Below, piece after piece: positions 34,519 through 45,941 of a DNA stretch of 64,000 bases. The translations under genes were made by a program, and so were the position numbers. The stretch's first letter is position 1; each line of letters begins with the position of its first letter. Location of the stretch: the NCBI GenBank assembly GCA_027946365.1, contig JAPEUQ010000003.1, forward strand, positions 3,472,001-3,536,000, in the 5' to 3' direction. Source of the DNA: Kalmusia sp. IMI 367209. Taxonomy: Eukaryota; Ascomycota; Dothideomycetes; Pleosporales; Didymosphaeriaceae. The notes under the pieces are model-generated. The model was not told the origin of the DNA, did not search any database, and worked only from the letters and a program-made list of their open reading frames with translations.

Positions 34519-35850
34519 TCAATCTTTCTCCAAGTCTTCCTCCGAGTCATCATATTCGTCACCACTGGAACCTATGAGTTCATCCGTATGGCTGTAGGCG
34601 GAGGACCTAGCAAGACCCGCAATCCTATCGGCAAGTTCGTTTCCAGGCACCTAATCCGATCAGCTTGTACCTTGGAATTGACGTCGGTTTCGAGGTCCAA
34701 ACAGTTCTCGAAGCTCCATACTTACCCTGCTATGACTCGGACACCAATGCAAAGATATATTGAGTCCAAGATCCCGTAGCTTGTATGCCTTTCTGATGAC
34801 TTGTAGACCGAGAGAATTGATTGGCTTTTGTGCGCAATAAAGGGCCCCAGTTGAGTCGGTGTAGATGGCCACAGTCTTCAGCAGTCCAGGCCATTGGCTA
34901 GCTAATTCGTGCGCTTGGTCCATGGCCTTGATGACCGCTAATGTTTCGACATCATTCGCATCCAATGATACATCTATGGCTTGGTAGCCAGCGACTTCCC
35001 AAGGGCCCCAGCCGGCTGCTATGCTACGACGCCACGCAACAGCAAACCCGCTTCTGTGTTGCATAGCACCACCGCCGACTGACCCGTCTGACCAAAGGAC
35101 TAATCGAGAGACATCTTGCTTGGCCACAGTATGCTCTTCGTACGCTTTGCGAACAGCGATACTTGGAGACTGAATCAAAACCTCAATTTTACCAGGGAAA
35201 GCCGCAATTCGTTGTTTCTCCTTGAGCTGACCCATATAACGATAAGGAAAGACCGTCTGGAAACTCTTTTTGTCGAACAGCACGAACGCATTGTCGATCA
35301 GCTGTTTTTCCAAGTCCATACCTAGCTCCTTTGCATACTTCTCTTTCCAAAAGGTCAACTTTTTGTGTCCTTTGGTAAGGATCACTAAGTCGGACTCATT
35401 CCTCTTAGGCCTCTTCCGCTTCTCTTCTTCGACCTTCATCCGTGCTAGGACATTCCTTTTGGGCGAGGGTGATTCACTGCGCTGCCTCTTCTTCTGCTTC
35501 TTTTTGGCAGCCTTCTGCTCGAAAAATCCCTGTCGAGAGAGTCTTGTTGGTGCGGGTGATTCGCTCCTTTTTCTACGGAAAAGGCCAAGTGGGACTTGAT
35601 CTAGACTCGGAGAAGGAGACAGACGCATGTAATCAGAACTATGCGCGTCGTCCAGCCTCACCTCGCTGCCGCAAGCAAAGGCCGTTCCTGGACGTGATAG
35701 GTACCGCGGCTTGATCTCAGGCAGCATTCGCTGCCCAAGCACTGGCTTCTGTACCTCATCCTCGTCTAAGGTGAGGTCAATTACTGTATCTGACGTTAGG
35801 TCGATGGGTATTGCGGCTGAGGAGCCAGCCGTTGCTGTGAATGCCGCCAT
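34519..35850 (-). CDS. Stand-alone RNase H-fold protein with SUMO-interaction-like motifs
   Basis: Exons 35850..34726 and 34650..34519 are joined across a 75-bp intron (GTAAGT...TTAG), giving 418 residues. Residues 1-30 hold two IDLT repeats, the second followed by acidic residues, which matches the SUMO-interacting motif pattern. Residues about 70-150 are a strongly basic Ser/Lys/Arg region. Residues about 245-395 are an RNase H type 1 domain: Asp in SDGS, Glu in the V-E-T-L-A-V-I helix, Asp in YTDSTGAL, the HWCPSHSRV strand and, restored by the splice, the last Asp in G-N-E-L-A-D. All four metal-binding positions are present. It ends in an acidic tail. No reverse transcriptase or endonuclease is nearby, so it is a solo gene, perhaps derived from a retroelement RNase H. 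Its nuclear role is inferred. Confidence 0.85.
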
Positions 35851-36187
35851 TGCGCTGGCGAGTCAGACGAGTGTCGAGTTGAGGAGGAAGAGTTGAGAGT
35901 GCGAGTGGGGTCTGATTGTTATGGAAAGAATGCGCTAGCACGTGACGAGGGTACTGTTGCTGTGACATGGGGAAGGAGCGCCCTAGTGACTTGAGAGCTC
36001 ACTTCCGGTGACCGTGGCAATACTTGCAAGTTTCCTTCTCAGTACAGGATATCTTCCTTTTAGTTGACTCACGTAGATCGCACAGGGGCAAACAATAAGC
36101 CGTGACTGAACATAGGGGCTAGTGACTTGTGTAACATTGGGTGAGGAATTCAATTGAAACGCTAATCAATGAGGTCTCCCTACTACC
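35851..36187. other. Intergenic: RNase H gene promoter
   Basis: 337 bp between two minus-strand genes. No motif stands out. Confidence 0.5.
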
Positions 36188-37141
36188 TCATTTGTTCCCC
36201 CAAATCGGATTCGGCTGATACGTCATTCCCTGCAACTCGGTGTCCCCTAGTAGGCCTTCTCCCTCCTCGTCCACCTTACTCGGCGGTGTTCTAGTCTCGC
36301 CCCTGATCACCTCCAGCAAACTAATAAGCGGCATGCCCAATAACAACACAGGCAGTAGCTGCCCATAGCTCCAAGAACTCTCACTTGGACCCTCAAGATT
36401 CACGCCTTCGGGCACATTGCCGAACGCCTGGCTGACCATGATGACGCGGGCGGTGGCGCCGACGCCCATAGCAAAGAGGATGACGAGGCCGACGGCCTGC
36501 AGCGACTTCATCCAACGCGGGTTCGTTCGCGTGTGGAGGTAGAGCGTAGAGAGGACGAAGACGAGGACTTGGCCGGCGATGACGGCGATGGTACCGACTA
36601 TGGAGAGAGCGGCCTTGGAGGACGAGGACGTCTCACGCTTGTCAACCTCCCATACGCACGCGATCGGGAGTCTGGGCTCGAGGTTCTTCATGACGGTCTG
36701 CAGGATGAAGATGCCCGAAAGCACGCCTAGCAGCATGTTGACGAGCATGAAGAATTGCCTGAGCCATCTCAGCACCCAGTCTCTTTTGAAGTCGTTAACG
36801 AGCGCGAGGAGAGTCGCAAGGTTCGTCGCGGTCGAAAGCAAGGACAGGAGCCAGATGATGAAGAAGTGGTAGGGGACCATATTCTTCATCTTTGCCAGGC
36901 CGACAGATTGGATGCCGATGCCGGTAATGATTTGCTGATCCGAAAAGGAGAGGAGCAGTTTTCGACATATTGGCGCGGAGGTCGATTTGCGCAAGCCGAG
37001 GAGGATGATGATGGCGCTGAGGATGAGCGATATGAAATTCGTTATTATGAAGGAAAGCAGCGTGCCTGCGCCAGCGACTCCTGCGTCAGTAGCGGTCGAG
37101 TTAGGGACCACCGAGCAATCTCCTCCGAAGTCGACCGCCAT
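36188..37141 (-). CDS. Fungal multi-pass membrane protein, unknown function
   Basis: Single exon of 317 residues. About seven hydrophobic segments are visible (near residues 27-48, 68-82, 92-115, 130-150, 178-202, 215-237 and 262-280). A short exposed N-terminus contains an N-S-T glycosylation site, and the cytosolic-type C-terminus is Glu/Gly-rich. The pattern F-S-D-Q-Q-I-I-T-G-I-G after the first segment and the D-F-K-R-D-W loop are seen in a common Pezizomycotina integral membrane family without known function. The seven-helix layout would fit a receptor-like topology, but no ligand or G-protein motif is visible. Confidence 0.8.
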   Translation of the reverse strand: MAVDFGGDCSVVPNSTATDAGVAGAGTLLSFIITNFISLILSAIIILLGLRKSTSAPICRKLLLSFSDQQIITGIGIQSVGLAKMKNMVPYHFFIIWLLSLLSTATNLATLLALVNDFKRDWVLRWLRQFFMLVNMLLGVLSGIFILQTVMKNLEPRLPIACVWEVDKRETSSSSKAALSIVGTIAVIAGQVLVFVLSTLYLHTRTNPRWMKSLQAVGLVILFAMGVGATARVIMVSQAFGNVPEGVNLEGPSESSWSYGQLLPVLLLGMPLISLLEVIRGETRTPPSKVDEEGEGLLGDTELQGMTYQPNPIWGNK

Positions 37142-38171
37142 GATGCGTGGTAAACAACGCTAGATCGCTAGACGCTCGAAAAAAATGGGTATATCGCACG
37201 CGTGTACTGTCCGTACTATCAAGAAACTCGCAAAAAAGAGTGTCGTGTCGTGATGAAGCTCACCAAACCAGCAGGAAACTCCCACTTGAACAACAGGCCC
37301 TCGCAACGCACAGCCTCCCAACGACATCATCGTCAAGGGTCTCACCTAAATTAAGTCAAAGATTGGCGAGCACAAACAAGGGGCATAACGGTCAAAGCGC
37401 GCTCAAGCAACCGTAGCCAATGGCCCACCCTTGTCCTCTTTGATCTGTGGCGCAGCGCTTAATCCGCGACACGCGAAACGCGTTGCGCGCTCCACTGACC
37501 TTTGTTGAACACGAAAGAGCCTCTTGAGAGATGCCGCGCGCGTGTAAAGAAGCGCAAGATTTACGCATCGAGTGACTGTGTTTTGGACGAGCTAAGAATA
37601 AAATGAACAGCTTGACGTACCATAGGTAGGCAAGCTTGTCGGGTGCATGCTTACATACAAACGCCCATTTTGGCTGATTGACACTTTTGGGATCACCGCG
37701 ATAATCACTTGCCACACGATAGAGACAGGATCCCCAGATAAAGTTTGTGTACCTGACTCGCAATGACAGCGTTCCTCATGCACCTTCCTCAACGCAATGA
37801 TCTAAATTTCGTGTTTTCGAGCATTCAACATGATGCTATTAAACACTGGGTATCCTCAAACAGTCCTCCTCTCAGGCTGGCAGTGAACAATATAGCGTGA
37901 TGGCGCAAACGAGCAACAACTCAAGCGCCCATCCTCCAAGAATCTCCTGCAGCGCTGTTCATCGCTGCAGATAGACAAACACCTCTAAAATGCTCAAGAA
38001 AAACAACGCCAGATGTGAGAAAGCGCTGGCAACAGCTACCCAGCAAACTGTAATGCAGTGGTAGAACAAGCCTCCAACTCCAACCATGCGGGCCAAATGC
38101 TCGTACTCCAGTTATGCAACCTAGTGTTTTTGTGCAGGGGAAATGTGCAACTGCTTACCTTGTTGGAGCCT
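37142..38171. other. Intergenic
   Basis: About 1 kb between the membrane-protein promoter and the 3' end of the E2 gene. Frames on the minus strand at 37392..37763 have no motif. Confidence 0.45.
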
Positions 38172-39437
38172 TCAGAGCCTAGCAATACCAGTCTTCGGGC
38201 CAAAGTCACCACGATTGTACTTCTTCAGATCGTAACCAGTCTTTTTGAACTTCTTGAGCTCCCACGAGCGCTTCTTCTCGAACTCTTCCGAGGCTAGCCT
38301 CTTCCGCACTGTTGCCTTGGACTCTCCGTTCTTGATACGGCCGGTCTCGTGCATGACTTCAGATTCTGTCCATGACCACGAGAACTCTCTAAGGAGAGGA
38401 TGCGTCTGGTTGTTCGGTTGAATAGCGGAGAAGGGGTTCTGGTGGGAGAATTTGAGAAGCTCTGGGGTGTCAGTAGCAGTTGGCTTTGTCTCTGATGCCG
38501 CCCCGCTGAAGGGAACGCGGAGGTTGAAGGACTGCTGAGCGGTGCGTTTCGATGGAACAGTGATGAAGGGATCTGAGTCATCGTTGTCCTCGTTCTCGGG
38601 CAAGTCGACTGCTTGTTGGAAGCTATGTGTGACTCTCGGCCTCTCTGGTGAGTCGAGCTGCATGCCGTTATCAAGTCCTTGGATGCCGAAGATGTTGCTG
38701 CGCCCAGCACACGGTGCCTTGGGTGACTGAATAGGCCCAGGTATCCAATCGGTCTCAGGGTCGCTTTCTACTTCCTCAGTTATGCCACGACGCCTCAAGT
38801 TCTCCTCATCATCAGCGCTCAAGGGCTGAACTTTAGCCGTGGTAGGTGTCACTTTGACCTTCCCGTTGACCCTGGGCTCGACTGCCTTCGTCTCGTTTTG
38901 GACCTCTTTCTCGTCACCCCTGCTCTGAGCCTCTCGAACTGCTTCAACGATGTTTCCAGGGATAGCTGCGTGGATCTCCGTCATTAACTTTGCTCGTCGA
39001 CAAAAGCTCTCCCAGTCCTCGCTTGCCAACTTGCCAGCCGCTTCGTTGAGCGCACTCGCCGGGTTTGGTTGTATAAGCAAGCAAGATATCGTGACTAGGA
39101 CATCCCGCAATTTGAGCGAGCTACTCCAGTCGCGCTTCAACGTCTCCACGCAGACGGCGCCAGTGGCTTCGTCGATGTTTGGGTGCCATAGCCGCGTGCG
39201 GAAAGTCGCTGTAGGAGGAGCGGTAGGATATGTAGGAGGAATGTCGAGGTGCAAGCGCCAGACGCCTTGCGCGTAGGGTGTGCCGACGGGGCCAGCGAGA
39301 AGGATGTCAAGGGACGTTAGGTCCGAGGGCAGGTCTACAGCGTTCGAGGGCGGAAAGAGATAATTAGGAGGCAAACCAGCCGTATGCAGCGAGCCATGAT
39401 CCGCCGCGAGGCGACGAAGTGATTTCGAATTCTGCAT
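38172..39437 (-). CDS. UBE2S-like ubiquitin-conjugating enzyme E2 with long tail
   Basis: Accepts ubiquitin from E1 and passes it to substrate; the human UBE2S family extends chains for the anaphase-promoting complex. The 421-residue protein has the UBC fold at about 1-160. The active-site Cys lies in G-A-V-C-V-E-T-L-K-R-D-W, and the adjacent L-I-Q-P-N-P-A-S-A-L-N-E-A-A-G closely matches UBE2S rather than other E2s. A disordered, phosphosite-rich linker follows, and a basic C-terminus ends K-T-G-I-A-R-L. Start: the ATG at 39437 gives M-Q-N-S-K. An alternative is an exon made of ATG alone at 39506..39504, spliced by GTAAAC...GCAG to 39431, giving M-N-S-K, which fits related proteins better. 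Whether it works with the fungal APC/C is inference. Confidence 0.88.
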   Translation of the reverse strand: MQNSKSLRRLAADHGSLHTAGLPPNYLFPPSNAVDLPSDLTSLDILLAGPVGTPYAQGVWRLHLDIPPTYPTAPPTATFRTRLWHPNIDEATGAVCVETLKRDWSSSLKLRDVLVTISCLLIQPNPASALNEAAGKLASEDWESFCRRAKLMTEIHAAIPGNIVEAVREAQSRGDEKEVQNETKAVEPRVNGKVKVTPTTAKVQPLSADDEENLRRRGITEEVESDPETDWIPGPIQSPKAPCAGRSNIFGIQGLDNGMQLDSPERPRVTHSFQQAVDLPENEDNDDSDPFITVPSKRTAQQSFNLRVPFSGAASETKPTATDTPELLKFSHQNPFSAIQPNNQTHPLLREFSWSWTESEVMHETGRIKNGESKATVRKRLASEEFEKKRSWELKKFKKTGYDLKKYNRGDFGPKTGIARL

Positions 39438-39506
39438 GTCTTTAGTATCAGCTGCTGCTGTACAAGATGCGATTGCGCCGGCGCATCAAAAGCGTGTGTT
39501 TACCAT

Positions 39507-39931
39507 GTTCTCATGCAAGACGCAACGGCCTCTAGAGGTGCCGGGAGAGTAAGGTGAAGATGAGAAAGAAGGTCAAGGATATCAAAACTGAATCATGAAC
39601 CAATTTGGTTGTCTGGACAGAGGGTGGGTGCCCTCAATGCTGGGGTTTAAAGTCAATGTGAGCAGGCGCGTTCGCCCCGCCCAACGGGTCATAGCGCGCA
39701 TGTTTGGCGTTTACGTCCAAAAGCGGTAAGAACGACCGTTGTTCACCATCATCTACCGCCAAGGTTCTCTGCATGTATGCGATTGCTTTGACATTACTAT
39801 CTAGTATTCTTCTTCGAAAACCCATGAGCAATTCACTGAACGCTTTCCCACATAAACTCGCAAGCATACCCTTAATGCCCCTGAAACCGCCAAAAGAACG
39901 CCAGGCTAAATCGTCAGCTACCGGTACTACT
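39507..39931. other. Intergenic between E2 and NUP120
   Basis: About 0.4 kb. A minus-strand frame runs from NUP120 sequence through this region to 39634. It could be an extra 3' exon, but orthologues end at M-D-I-L like the model here, so I treat it as 3' flank. Confidence 0.4.
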
Positions 39932-42900
39932 TTACAGGATATCCATTTCGTCCGCCGGATCCATGAATGCATAATGTCCGTTCTCGATCGCCGCAACCCG
40001 ATCTAGCTCTGCTTGATACTCCTTCCTTAACGTATCTAGCGTAACGATATGCCTTCTAAGTAACTTCTTCGCTTTGCCAATCTGCCACGATTGCGGCCCA
40101 GCGTCGTCGATGCGTTGGTCTGCAAGGATATATGCGTCTTCCTGGCTCACAGACGACAGCGCATTGATGATCATCAGATAGCATTGTATCAACGACTCAT
40201 CGGCTGGGTCGTGTACCTTGGATGAAGTGGATTTCAGACGCTGCAACCGGTCATGGAGGATTGTTGCTGCACCCCGGAAGTTGCCGCGAGAGATACGGAA
40301 AGAGTAGAGGATCTGGTGGTATGGTAATCCTGACGCAAGATTGAGTATCTTGGCGCATAGGTTGGAAAGAATGGCGTCCACTTCTTCGGTCAAGCCAACA
40401 AAGGGAAACTTGAGCAGGACCGCCGTCTGCCCCTGTGCGACCATCGAAGTGATAAGAGTCTGGAGCGAGGAATGTTTCCTGATAGTGGTCAGCGCGCGCC
40501 GCTTTTTGCAGTTGTATATACGCACAATGCTTCATCCGAGTGCCTGATCATGGCAGTGTAGGCTTCTTCGAACCGCGACGTCTGTATTGAGGCTGTGAAA
40601 AGTCGTTGCAGGAGCTCAGTCTTCAATGTCTCTTCCTGAGACCCCATGATGGATTTCAACCCCAGCCGAGCAAAATCAGCCACGAAAGAATAGGCCTTGG
40701 CCTTCTCAAAGAGACCTAGTACATGGGTATAGTACTTCGGTAGTCCTTCTGAGAATAGATCCTGCTCAGTCTCTGGTACCAAACGTGCTGAGTCCGCCAT
40801 ATCGATGGCGAAACTGCTCCCGAGAGCTTATGAAGTCAGTGATTGGTCGGTATGATACTCTTATTGAAAGACTTACCAAGGTTATACGCTGCTTTTTGAA
40901 AGTACACAGATGCTAGCTGGTTCTCTCCAAGTGCAACATGCATTCGGCCCTTCAGATAGCTAGCCCAGTTACTTTCCGGTAAGAATTTGGAGAAATCTTT
41001 CGCAAGGTTGTACTCTTTCTGAAACAAAAGTTTGCCCATCATATCCTCGACTGCCGAGTCAAAAGTGTGCTGAGAGAAAATGGATGCTATCCAATTCTGA
41101 CTCCAATATGTCAGGAGGTCAGTCTTTAAGTTGCTGGGCATTTCGATCGAACATGTGCCGTCACCGTACATGCCCTCAAGAGCAGTTTGCGTCAGAGGGA
41201 ATTTTGATGAGGTTTTCGAAGCTTCATTCAGAGACTTCATCCATCGAGTTGAGCTGGGGCCGGTCGGTGTTTGATGTGACCAGACAGTTGTCGCAATCCA
41301 GTTTACAACGAGCCAGTCCTTGAACTCGTCTATGAGCTCAACAAAAACCTTTGACGCGTCGAATTCGTCTGACAGATCTTCCTCAAACTGCATGAATAGG
41401 ATGAGCACAAGCAGGTCGAGCAGGGACTCGTAGTTGAAATCTAATGTCTCCGAAGATATCCTGAGCAATGCTTTGAGGCCATAACGGGCGATCTGTGTCG
41501 GTCTTCGTGTTCCACCTCGACTTTCGAATTTCAGAGTCTGTAAAGCGTCCAGGAACACGTCGGTGCTCAGATACTTGACATCTGTGCCAAGGTCCTCGAT
41601 AAGTGATGCCAAGTCATCCTCTGTCAGAAGCTCAGTGAGGCCGCAATCAGCCTCCATTTGTTCCATTCGATCAATGATTGTGATTGAACGACTCTGTAGC
41701 AGGTCTGTATGAAGCTGTCGCTTGAGTTCCTGCTGAAATGATGGTGACAGGCGTCTTCGGAATGATGAGGCAGCATTCAGCAATTGACTAACATCTCTAG
41801 ATCCGGGTTTCTGCTTGTGTAAAGCTTTTCGCAGAGCCGCACTCGGTTGGTATCTGCTTCCCACGGTAGCAGAATTGTCTGCAATAATCTCCGACTCGCC
41901 GCTCTTGCGGATAGCAGACAGGTAGTCACTTAGCACCAGCCATGGCAGATCCCCCGCATGATCATATGCAAGAGACAGAGATTCTCCTCTCCGCTTATGT
42001 AGATCTTTGACCAAGCCATAGTAGGCTTCCCATTGCTCGGCGATAGCGCGTTCAAAACTGTTTGTGTCAATTGTTCTGCCTTGTGAGCGCGTTGCTTCTA
42101 CTATGTTTGCGCATAGTCGATCTTTTAGAGAGCCTTTCAGCCTAGCTGTAGAGCGGTCGCTTTCGAGACCTTTTCGTAGGATCCAAAGCGCAGTCTCCAG
42201 GGTAGCGGTCGTAAATCTCCCAGGGAAGAAGAGGAACTCTAACCATTTCTCGGTGATATCGTGCTCGTTGAAGTCTGAAGAGTCCCACTCTTGCTCCCCT
42301 GGATGTGTGGGGTTCTTTCTCAGCCCCTCCACCGTCAGCGGTCCCGAATCCACTGTCGTCCACTCGGACTTCCAAACGTGCGGCAGACGATCTGAATCAT
42401 CGGAAGGATCGAATGTGATAGAATAGACTTTACTGCTTGGTCCTGACCGAGCGCGCAGCCAGAGTTCTGTGCCTCTCCAGCCGGAGCCGGAGGGAATGAC
42501 GAAGAACTCCTCCAATGTCCATACCGTAGCGTTCATGAGATCGTCGATTGGCGGAACGAATTTAAAGTCTGGTTGAAGATCGACAAAGGCTAGTGGATCG
42601 TTCTCTTCTGCATCCCGAACACCCCAGAATTTAAATTCGTGATGGATCGGGGAATACACCACCACGAAATATGTAGCTCCTAGCACCCCATAAATGTTCA
42701 CCACTTGCATCAACGTAGATTGCGACGGCCCTAGAAGATGCGACTGGTTCCTCTCGTGGGCGTTATCCGTAACATCTAACAGATCTTGCTGCCTCGTCAT
42801 CCTCCCTGATTCAAGGTTGAAGACTCTCAAAGTATGATCCAAACACACGGATAGGATGTGCTTATTATCGGGTGAGAGTGCAACAGCAACGGCAGACGAT

Positions 42901-43667
42901 GCCGCCAGATCTGTACTTCCAAAGCGCACGGTCTGCTGGCCTTTCCAAGGTAACACTCCGCGCAAGGTCAACGACCAATTGCTGTGCTGGAACGTCGCCT
43001 CTGTCCAGATGATATCGTCCTTATTTTCCCGTAGAAGACGCAGTATGCTCCCATTGCTCAACGACACCAGTAGCTGATCAACGCCGACTGCGACGAGTCG
43101 GTATGGTACGTTCGCATTGAAAAGGTTAGGCGTAGTCCGTTTGCACCAATCCTCGATATTTATTTCTGAAGCGTTTGGCTTAGCGAAGAAATCGCAGGGC
43201 AGCGTTATTGTATACAGCTCGTTCGCGGTCGTGATCACGAAAACGGTGAGAGTGTTGCGATGATCAGGGTCAGCGAATGCGACGCAAAATGGGCGTATCG
43301 GCGAGGTGAAGTGAAGGAGCAGTGTCAAGTTTGCCTCGTATGTATTGTGTGCGTCGTGGTCTAGATCGGTGGCTTGGATCTCGAGCGTCTTCCTACCGTC
43401 GAGGACGCGCCAAAGGAAACTGCGTGGGTATGTGTTGCGCCGCCTGAAGAACATTGACCCGTCGCTGGCCAGGTGCCGCTTTGCGAAAGCCTCGTCATCT
43501 TTGACTGTATCTATCTCGTCGAGAATGGTGCGCTTCGCTCGCGTTTGTAGGCCGAACGTGTGGCCGCTACTTGCGGGGAGGGTAAATGAGACGGTCGATC
43601 CAGGAAACGCGGGCTCGATGTTCAGTCGCGCCTCCTTGTAGAGGCAGGTGCCTGCGTTCCTCACCAT
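39932..43667 (-). CDS. NUP120: Nucleoporin Nup120/Nup160, Y-complex scaffold subunit
   Basis: Scaffold of the outer ring of the nuclear pore (Nup84/Nup107 complex). Exons 43667..40877, 40826..40526 and 40478..39932 are joined by short introns (GTAAGT and GTGCGT donors), all in phase, giving 1,212 residues. The N-terminal 480 residues form the divergent beta-propeller, with a WD-like unit A-L-S-P-D-N-K-H-I-L-S-V-C-L-D-H-T-L-R-V-F. The remainder is an alpha-helical solenoid. The C-terminus ends D-P-A-D-E-M-D-I-L, the usual acidic end. It sits tail-to-head 432 bp from RAD51 on the same strand. Confidence 0.92.
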
Positions 43668-44098
43668 CGCGATCCCATGCGTCGATTATCGGAGGTTCAA
43701 TCGGGTTTGTGACGTCGCGCGTGGAGGTTAAGGTGCAAGTCGACGGTCGCGCATACACAACAAAACTTCGGAGCTGTCGCAGTGGAATATGAGAAGCTTG
43801 GGCCACAGCACGAGCCACAAAGGCGGCGCCGGTGGTCTTAGACACCATGCACACGAGGACGCAGATAACCCGACCCCATGCACGCCTTTCACTTCTTTCT
43901 TTCAAAGGAAAGAGATTTACGTTCAATCAAAATATTGTTCATTCGCAAAAATATGTACACATTATCGTATGATGTATTGTCATGTCCATCATCAGAACTA
44001 AGTACCCAACTGTACTCCCACATGCGCCATCCATGCATACAAATAAAACGTGGACCTTCTACGCTAGAGCTGACCCCTTCTTGCGTCTATATCAATAA
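43668..44098. other. Intergenic: NUP120 promoter and RAD51 3' flank
   Basis: 431 bp; no other signal seen. Confidence 0.5.
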
Positions 44099-45236
44099 TT
44101 AGTGGTTCTCAAGATCTTTCTCCTTCGGGTCACCAATGCCATCCTCATTGATAGCGAAAAGACAGTCGCTTTCTGGCAGACAAGGACTGTCGTAGATCTT
44201 GCACACTCGCGTCTCTCCCCTGCCCTTCCTCAAGCTCAGACGTGTAGTACTTGCGTGAGCGATGATGTTACCGCCAATAGGTTTCTTTGGGTCAGGGTTG
44301 AACATTGCGCTAGGTCCTCCGTCCACCTGAGCGACAACCTGATTGGTAATGACCACCGCAATTCCAAACTCATCAGCAAGTCGCTGCAGCGTGCGCATGA
44401 ACTTCGCCAAGTGAGTTTGCCGAGTCGAGAGCTCCCCACGACCTGAGAAGTCTGTTCGGTATAGCGATGTAGCAGAATCGACAACGAGTAGAGAAAAGCG
44501 CGTTTCCGTCATCATCTGTGCGGCTTGGTTGAGAAGCTCCAGCTGGTGATCGGAATTGTATGCACGGGCATAGGCAACGTTGTCGAGCACCTCCTCTCCA
44601 GACAGTCCATATCTGTTTGCGACAGCAAGCAAACGAACTGGCCGAAATGTGCCCTCTGTGTCAATATACAGACATTTACCCTCACCGCCACCCATGTCGA
44701 ATGGCAGCTGACACGTCACCGCGAGTGTATGACATATCTGACTCTTTCCTGTCCTGAACTCGCCAAAGATCTCTGTTATCGAGCCGGTCTCAATACCTCC
44801 GGCGAGCAGGGTATCTAGCTGCTTCGATCCGGTTGTGATAGAGATGAGTTCGCTTCGGCGCTGGTGCATCTCTGTGGCGGTAGTGAAACCCATCGGTACT
44901 AGTTTCGAGGCTTCCTGTAGTAGCTTGGTCGCTTTCTGTTCTGAAATGCCCTTGATCTGTTCCAGCTGCCGTTTGGGTCTATGATCGAGTTAGTCGCGGA
45001 TCCTCCATGTGCGCCAGTTGTGCTTACGTGTATGCGATGGCTTCCACAGTGTTGTAGCCTCCCTCTATTATGAGTTTGATATCGCGCGCAGACAGTCCAT
45101 TGATGCCCTATCAAATTTAGCTAGGTACTCTCTACCGTGTGGACGCGACAACGCGTACCTCGAGAGCAGAGACGGGCGTAGGTGCACCAGGTGCACCCAT
45201 TGTGCTGTCATCATATTGCTCTTCCTCGTTGCTCAT
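44099..45236 (-). CDS. RAD51: RAD51 recombinase
   Basis: ATP-dependent strand-exchange protein for homologous recombination in the nucleus. Exons 45236..45159, 45107..45028 and 44978..44099 are joined in phase, giving 345 residues, the normal fungal Rad51 length. Residues about 25-90 are the helix-hairpin-helix N-terminal domain ([10 protein letters not shown], then K-G-I-S-E-Q-K-A). The Walker A is G-E-F-R-T-G-K-S-Q, and Walker B is the hydrophobic LLVVDS. The DNA-binding loop region is [15 protein letters not shown] prefer Rad51 to Dmc1 because of the acidic N-terminus and the segment [10 protein letters not shown] near the C-terminus. It shares a 318-bp upstream region with a small plus-strand ORF. 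Confidence 0.95.
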
Positions 45237-45554
45237 TATTCTAGCTCGTGGATGCGAAGAGTTTTAGAGTTTGCAGATGTCGCTAGAAGTTGGTGGGGAG
45301 GAGAAGTAGGCAGAGTGGCGATGGCGACGCGACGAAATGTCAGCAAGGCCAAAGCGCTCGACGCGCCATCACATGACTGATTCCTCGCCGCGTGCGAATC
45401 GAGCGCCAGACGTCGTCGTGCCAGGATTATACAGAGCAGGGATAAAAAAGCGATCACTAAGGATGCTCAATACTTAGGAACATTCATAGTTCTTCAATCT
45501 GCTGAACTACTCCTGCTAAAATGCTCTTGCTAAACTAACCCATCCATCTTCTCT
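45237..45554. promoter_or_regulatory. Upstream region of RAD51, possibly bidirectional
   Basis: 318 bp between RAD51 (minus) and the small plus-strand frame at 45555. I did not find a clear MluI-type cell-cycle box; several GCG-containing words lie near 45330-45370. Confidence 0.3.
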
Positions 45555-45941
45555 ATGCAAGAAATTCCTCCGCGTCCACTGATCATCTTCACAACATCTC
45601 CATCCACCACCCTCACAACAGAAACGAAGTCTTCCACTCAAACCGACATATCCAATAATCGACAGACAACATCCCATCCTCAACTCCAATCCAGTCCAAT
45701 TCAGACCCACACTAACAAAACTTCCAAAACACCGCCTTACCCCTACCCTCGTAACCCCGTATACCCAAACGCCCGACCCTCCCAAGGCGCCCATCTCCCC
45801 ATTCCCTCGCCTCACGACTCAGACCTCCCGAAAACACCCCCCACTCCAAACTCGCAACTCAGATCACGATCCGAAGCGCACGTTTCGCTCGATGCCATTC
45901 CCACCCGCCCTAGCACGTATGCCTCTAACGCCTACTACTAG
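45555..45941 (+). CDS. Hypothetical Pro/Thr-rich 128-residue protein
   Basis: A single open frame with an ATG directly after a CT-rich stretch, divergent from RAD51. It is low-complexity, rich in Thr, Ser and Pro, with no signal peptide or domain. The tail S-R-S-E-A-H-V-S-L-D looks less random than the rest. It may be a disordered protein or simply a C-rich, stop-poor stretch; I cannot tell. Confidence 0.4.
   Translation: MQEIPPRPLIIFTTSPSTTLTTETKSSTQTDISNNRQTTSHPQLQSSPIQTHTNKTSKTPPYPYPRNPVYPNARPSQGAHLPIPSPHDSDLPKTPPTPNSQLRSRSEAHVSLDAIPTRPSTYASNAYY

Noticed and set aside
39634..39930. Possible extra 3' exon of NUP120
   Set aside because: An open frame exists, but the upstream exon ends with the acidic M-D-I-L terminus expected for the family, so I end the gene at 39932.
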